NCBI RefSeq assembly: GCF_004138335.1
Contig: NZ_RYFW01000003.1
Span: 62,001 to 126,000, forward strand
Length of the DNA: 64,000 bases
Direction: 5' to 3'
Source of the DNA: Peristeroidobacter agariperforans
Lineage (GTDB): Bacteria > Pseudomonadota > Gammaproteobacteria > Steroidobacterales > Steroidobacteraceae
Below, in pieces: positions 60,207-64,000 of this stretch (position 1 is the stretch's first letter; every line of letters starts with the position of its first letter). Under the pieces are notes generated by a model. It saw only the letters and a list, made by a program, of their open reading frames with translations, was not told the DNA's origin and did no database searches. The position numbers were made by a program, and so were the translations under genes.

Positions 60207-61190
60207 TTATCCGCCACTCGGCTCGAATAGTCGTCCCCAAAGCAATGCCAACTGCGCAAGCAGCGGCAAGCCCACCAGCAGCAATACCGGAAACGTGACA
60301 CCGAGAGCACACGTCAGATAGATCGACGGATTGGCGGTTGGAAACGACACACGGACGACAGAGGGCGCGTTGATGAAGGACGCCGAAGCCGCAACGGCGC
60401 CCATCACGAAGGCGCTGCCAGAAGAAAGTCCGGCCAGTGTCGCGAGCAACGTGCCGAGGAATCCGCCTACCGCTGGCATCAGAAGCGCAAAGCTCACCGC
60501 ACGCGCAGCCGTGGCTCGCAGGTTACGTAGCTCGCCGGCGGTGACCATGCCCATTTCGACCATGAACAACATGAGCGTACCGGTGAGGATCAGATCGACG
60601 ATATTTTCGATTCGACCGAAATGGCGATCACCGACCAACCAGCCAATGAGCAGTCCGAAGAGCAGCAGCGGGAATCCGCCGCGGACGATGTCGCCGATGC
60701 GTGAGCCTTTCGAGCTCACAGCTCCCGTCTCGCGGCTCAGCGCGAGCGTTCCGATCGAAAGCGCGACCAAGATGCCGAGCTCCATGAGAGCCGCCATCCC
60801 CATCACCAAGCCGTCAACCTCGAGGTTCATGTCACCTGATTCAGCGTAGGCAGCCATCAGCACCGCCGACGATACCGAGCCGTAGAGCGTTGCGAGGGCG
60901 GCAGAGTCGGGCACGGAAAAGCAGGTAAGGTAACGAGCGATGACATACGACAGCGCTGGAAGAAGCAGGATGAGCGAAAACGTGACTGCCAGGCCGGCGC
61001 CGAGGCCGCTGAGGTCTGATGCGGCGAGACCGCGTCCGCCGTCAATGCCGATGGCAACAAGCAGAAGGTTGGTGAACAGCTGCAACGCTCGTTTCGGCAC
61101 CTTGATCGCGAAGCCGATGAGTGCCGCAAATATCCCCGCCACGAAGGAGAGCGTGATCGGCGAAAGCAAGCTTGCAAGCAGGATATTCAC
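60207..61190 (-). CDS. Sodium-dependent bicarbonate transporter family (SbtA/DUF897)
   Basis: 327 residues, about ten membrane helices in two inverted halves. LTNLLLVAIGIDGGRGL-like and VPDSAALATLYGSVSSAVLM segments in the first half, and APSVVRVSFPTANPSIYLTCALGVTFP in the second, match SbtA-type carriers. Substrate in non-cyanobacteria is uncertain. Confidence 0.88.
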   Translation of the reverse strand: MNILLASLLSPITLSFVAGIFAALIGFAIKVPKRALQLFTNLLLVAIGIDGGRGLAASDLSGLGAGLAVTFSLILLLPALSYVIARYLTCFSVPDSAALATLYGSVSSAVLMAAYAESGDMNLEVDGLVMGMAALMELGILVALSIGTLALSRETGAVSSKGSRIGDIVRGGFPLLLFGLLIGWLVGDRHFGRIENIVDLILTGTLMLFMVEMGMVTAGELRNLRATAARAVSFALLMPAVGGFLGTLLATLAGLSSGSAFVMGAVAASASFINAPSVVRVSFPTANPSIYLTCALGVTFPVLLLVGLPLLAQLALLWGRLFEPSGG

Positions 61191-61392
61191 TGTTGCTCGG
61201 TGCAGGATAGATCTTTTCTCATTGGCGCCGCAACGCAGTGAGAAGGGACATGATTGCAGCCTCGGTCATTGGGCCTCTAGCCTTTGTGCACCTTGACGAA
61301 TTGATTGCTCTCTGCCGACCAACTTGAATGCTGGCGTGTTGCTGGAGGCGCCTGGGGCTTGCTAGTTGCGATTCGCATCGCGTGAGGTAACC

Positions 61393-61611
61393 GTGCGCAA
61401 GGAGCGATTGTACGTCGACTTCAACGAAATGCCCGAGTCCAACCTTGTGTTGCTCAGTGCCGAGGATGTAAAGCGGGATGTCACTGGAGCGCGCTGGTTG
61501 GACTTCGCGAGGCGATCGCGATACATCGAGTTCCGATTACAGCTGCGCCTGACGTCGATGTTTCGCATCCGGTGGCAAGTCGCCGAGGTCGGTGTTCGCG
61601 GCACCCACTAG
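61393..61611 (+). CDS. Small hypothetical protein
   Basis: 72 residues from a GTG at 61393 with GAGG about 8 nt before it. The first half (RKERLYVDFNEMPESNLVLL) looks like coding sequence; the rest is less convincing. An opposing frame covers the same bases. Family not recognised; 61191-61392 holds no other gene. Confidence 0.35.
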   Translation: MRKERLYVDFNEMPESNLVLLSAEDVKRDVTGARWLDFARRSRYIEFRLQLRLTSMFRIRWQVAEVGVRGTH

Positions 61612-61703
61612 CTCTGACGTGAGTAACGCCAAATGGCGCGAAACGCGCGTGATTGGGGACTGTGCGCTTGGTGCACGTGAAGTCGCTGTCAATCGCAGCC
61701 GTC

Positions 61704-62450
61704 TCAACCCGCGCGCATGCGCAGAATTGTTGGGATATCGATCTTGCCCCCGTACTCGCACAGCTCCTTGTTGCCGCTCTCGACAGCGAACATCGCCATG
61801 CGATCCGCCAGCTCGTTGCCTTCAGTGCCCACGTGCGCGCTGACGTGAGTCAGGTGCACCTTGGATTCGATGCGGCTGTAGACCGCGTGAGCGGCTTGAA
61901 TGATTTCGAGATTCTTGATCTCACCGCCGGCCTTGCGCCAGCCTTTCTTTTCCCAACCCGGGGCCCACTTCGAGATGCAATTGATCGCGTAGGTCGAATC
62001 GCAAAGGATCTGGACGGTTAAGCCGCTGGAGATGGCGGTTTCCGCCATCTCCAGCGCCCGATGCAGCGCATTGAGCTCGGCTATGTTATTCGTGCCAGCA
62101 GGGTTGTAGAGGCCGTGCCAGAGCTGCGCTAGCTCGCCATTGCGATAGACCGCGAGTCCGGAACCCGCCCGGCCAGGGTTGGGATCGCAGGCGCCGTCGC
62201 AGTAGATTTGTAGATCGAACGGAGATGGTCCGGCTTGCACTGAAGCCTGCTCGCTTGGCTTGTTTGCAGCCCGGCGCACGAAGGTGGACCTGGGCGCACC
62301 GCCCGCGAAAGCTCGCTCCGCTTCTGCACGGGTCGCGAATGACTTGTAGCGCGCGCCCGCGAATCTATCGACCTGTCGATGCGTGGTGGCCCAGTCTGTG
62401 AACACGCCGGTCTGCCGTCCTGCCCAGACCACATAGAATTTCTGTGCCAA
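61704..62450 (-). CDS. rnhA: Ribonuclease H1 with N-terminal hybrid-binding domain
   Basis: 248 residues. The N-terminal RNase H1 HBD (residues 3-48: KFYVVWAGRQTGVFTDW ... FATRAEAERAF) binds RNA/DNA hybrids. The catalytic domain has the four acidic residues: Asp in IYCDGACDPNP, Glu in NNIAELNALHRAL, Asp in ILCDSTYAINC, and Asp in EGNELADRMA. Removes RNA from hybrids. The HBD form is less common in bacteria than the bare enzyme. Confidence 0.93.
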   Translation of the reverse strand: MAQKFYVVWAGRQTGVFTDWATTHRQVDRFAGARYKSFATRAEAERAFAGGAPRSTFVRRAANKPSEQASVQAGPSPFDLQIYCDGACDPNPGRAGSGLAVYRNGELAQLWHGLYNPAGTNNIAELNALHRALEMAETAISSGLTVQILCDSTYAINCISKWAPGWEKKGWRKAGGEIKNLEIIQAAHAVYSRIESKVHLTHVSAHVGTEGNELADRMAMFAVESGNKELCEYGGKIDIPTILRMRAG

Positions 62451-62487
62451 CGCGCGACCTTCGTTCGATTGGATGAGTGGGCCAAGT

Positions 62488-63723
62488 CTAAAGCACGCGC
62501 TGCGTGGCGAGTACTACATCAACAGTTCGCTGCCAGTGCCGCACGTCGAGCCCTGCGTAACCGCATACTGCGTCGACGATCTGGCGTCTGACGAATGGCA
62601 GCTTGCTGCCAAAGCCGCTCGCGATCCGGTTGGCAGTAGCACCGAAGGCCCCATCCGATTCTGCAAGTGCGATGATGCGGCTGGCTCTTTCGTAGGTTCG
62701 TAGTTGGGATTCGCGTGCCGCTCGATAGGTGGCGAGCGCCTGGGGCACCTGCGACGGCGTCGCGCGATGCAGTACCGCTGCCAGAGTGATTGCATCTGCC
62801 AACGCCATGTTTGCGCCCATACCCAATTGCGGATCGAATGCATGCGCTGCGTCGCCGATGCAGACCAGATGCTTTGTGTGCCAAGTCTGCATTCGAACGT
62901 GCGAGAACGACCAATGCTGGAGGGCGTCGAATCCCGTCAATTCGTCGAGCGAGCTGCGTAGCTCGGGATACTTCAAGGCCAGCACCATTCGCCAAGCCTC
63001 GAAGTCGCCTCGCTCCAGTGCCTGAACCTGCGACTGCGACTGATTGATGAACAGCGTTGCGCGGTGTTTTCCTCGTTCATCGACACCGATCGGGAGCACG
63101 CCGATGTATTCATCGTGGCCCCGATGAATCTGCAGGAGTTGGCTTGAGTCGCATCCTGACGGTAAGAGCGCGTCGACGCTAAACGCCCCCCGCTCGCGGC
63201 GTGCAACTTCAACGGTCGGTGTTACACGAAGTCGCAATCGAGAATGGACGCCATCACTAATGACGACAAGGTCATAGGGCCCGGATGTTCCGCCGTCGTC
63301 CAGAGTGAGCCACGTTGCGACATCGCTCGTTGCGATGTCTTGAACGTGCACGCCAGATCGGACATCGGCGCACGCGTTGTTGAGTGCACCCCAAAGAGCG
63401 CGATAGAGCGCGGGGCGGCCAATGCCCACGGCGTGGTCGTGCAAGCCTGATGGATAGACCAGGCGGAACGCGGCGGCGCTGGCCGTATCCACGCGGCGGA
63501 TGCGATCGATCCGGGCCCCTTGCGATTCGATCGTGGCGACTAGCCCCAGCGCTCGCAACGCATCCAGTCCGACCGGCTGCAGCAGCATACCGGCGCCCTG
63601 CGGTACCGATGGTTGGCGGCGTTCGAACACAGTAACGCGGTGACCTTGCCGGCCAAGTAGGATTGCGACACTCATGCCAGCGATACCGGCGCCAATGACG
63701 GCGATGTGTAGGGTGGCGGTCAT
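62488..63723 (-). CDS. FAD-dependent aromatic monooxygenase (UbiH/salicylate hydroxylase type)
   Basis: 411 residues. FAD-binding IAVIGAGIAGMSVAILLGRQ, DLVVISDGVHSRLR (DG motif) and CIGDAAHAFDPQLGMGANMA (GD motif). Single-component flavin hydroxylase acting on an unknown aromatic or other substrate. Its ATG overlaps the desaturase stop (ATGA), so the two are probably co-transcribed. Confidence 0.92.
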   Translation of the reverse strand: MTATLHIAVIGAGIAGMSVAILLGRQGHRVTVFERRQPSVPQGAGMLLQPVGLDALRALGLVATIESQGARIDRIRRVDTASAAAFRLVYPSGLHDHAVGIGRPALYRALWGALNNACADVRSGVHVQDIATSDVATWLTLDDGGTSGPYDLVVISDGVHSRLRLRVTPTVEVARRERGAFSVDALLPSGCDSSQLLQIHRGHDEYIGVLPIGVDERGKHRATLFINQSQSQVQALERGDFEAWRMVLALKYPELRSSLDELTGFDALQHWSFSHVRMQTWHTKHLVCIGDAAHAFDPQLGMGANMALADAITLAAVLHRATPSQVPQALATYRAARESQLRTYERASRIIALAESDGAFGATANRIASGFGSKLPFVRRQIVDAVCGYAGLDVRHWQRTVDVVLATQRVL

Positions 63724-64000
63724 CGCGGCTCGCTCATCCGGACCGGCGGCATGCGGCGCCCAAGCCTGTTACCGATCTGCACTGGTGAATCCAGCGGCAT
63801 CAGTTCAGGTCGTGCCGGCAGATCTTCGGGCAGTCGCACATCCCACACGAGTCCGACTCTTCGCAGGGAGACCAGTACCCACCAGCCCGGGTCCCACTCG
63901 CCGTCGAACAAGCCGAGCTTCGCAGAGCCGGGGTACGCGTGATGATTGTTGTGCCAGCACTCGCCCATGGTGAGCAGAGAAGTCCAGCGGATGTTCCGTC
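63720..64000 (-). CDS. Fatty acid desaturase, C-terminal part (runs off the window)
   Basis: About 93 residues in frame from the window end. The third histidine box GECWHNNHHAYPGSA and the following WDPGWWVLVSLRRVGLVWDV match acyl-CoA/lipid delta-9 desaturases. The ATG at 63968 is internal, since RNIRWTSLLT reads in frame before it. Confidence 0.93.
   Translation of the reverse strand, partial: RNIRWTSLLTMGECWHNNHHAYPGSAKLGLFDGEWDPGWWVLVSLRRVGLVWDVRLPEDLPARPELMPLDSPVQIGNRLGRRMPPVRMSEPR

Noticed and set aside
1-64000. CRISPR array
   Set aside because: No regularly spaced short repeats seen; the only sizeable repeats are the giant-gene modules and the tRNA-Asp ends.

Overview
The window is high-GC DNA from a gammaproteobacterium. 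The core block clpP-clpX-lon-hupB with tRNA genes behind it is the usual gammaproteobacterial order. The gene mix (TonB-dependent receptors, FecI-like sigma factor, large proteins, Steroidobacter/Xanthomonad-like style) fits an environmental or host-associated member of the Nevskiales/Steroidobacteraceae/Xanthomonadales area. The taxonomic placement is an inference and no species was identified.

Layout. 1-5.5 kb: core chromosome with clpP (partial), clpX, lon, hupB, tRNA-Val(TAC) and tRNA-Asp(GTC). 5.5-41.4 kb: a genomic island inserted at tRNA-Asp. It begins with a frameshifted tyrosine integrase next to the tRNA. It ends at 41.34 kb with a second copy of the last ~26 nt of tRNA-Asp, followed by another integrase scrap. 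Inside are a collinear type III secretion (T3SS) operon (sctD to sctV, 10.06-23.39 kb, no secretin gene seen); a long minus-strand operon (TonB receptor, three-subunit opine-oxidase/D-hydroxyproline-dehydrogenase-type flavoenzyme, sodium:solute symporter, ECF sigma factor, a 1439-aa giant protein, FecR N-terminal stub); a divergent LysR regulator of the OccR/NocR kind; and a second giant protein of about 1288 aa. The two giants share about 690 N-terminal residues but have unrelated C-termini. The C-terminus of the second looks like an opine (octopine-type) dehydrogenase.

41.5-53.6 kb: conserved-looking accessory chromosome. It holds a DUF2868/DUF3482 GTPase pair, YceI, and a tightly packed uncharacterised cluster (LTA-synthase-like sulfatase, CDP-alcohol phosphotransferase, zinc-less alcohol dehydrogenase, 6-pyruvoyl-tetrahydropterin-synthase homologue, glycosyltransferase, methyltransferase, RibD-type reductase, RibBA-like GTP cyclohydrolase II, creatininase-family amidohydrolase). 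This suggests a flavin/pterin-precursor-derived product. 53.7-60.2 kb: small detoxification and regulatory genes plus gene fragments, including a third integrase scrap. 60.2-64 kb: SbtA-like transporter, RNase H1, FAD monooxygenase and a desaturase running off the end.

Main hypothesis: the island may encode a protein-delivery version of the Agrobacterium opine concept. The T3SS would inject a giant effector carrying an opine synthase, and the same island encodes uptake, oxidation and LysR control of the resulting opine. Domain calls come from reading motifs by eye. No database search was possible.
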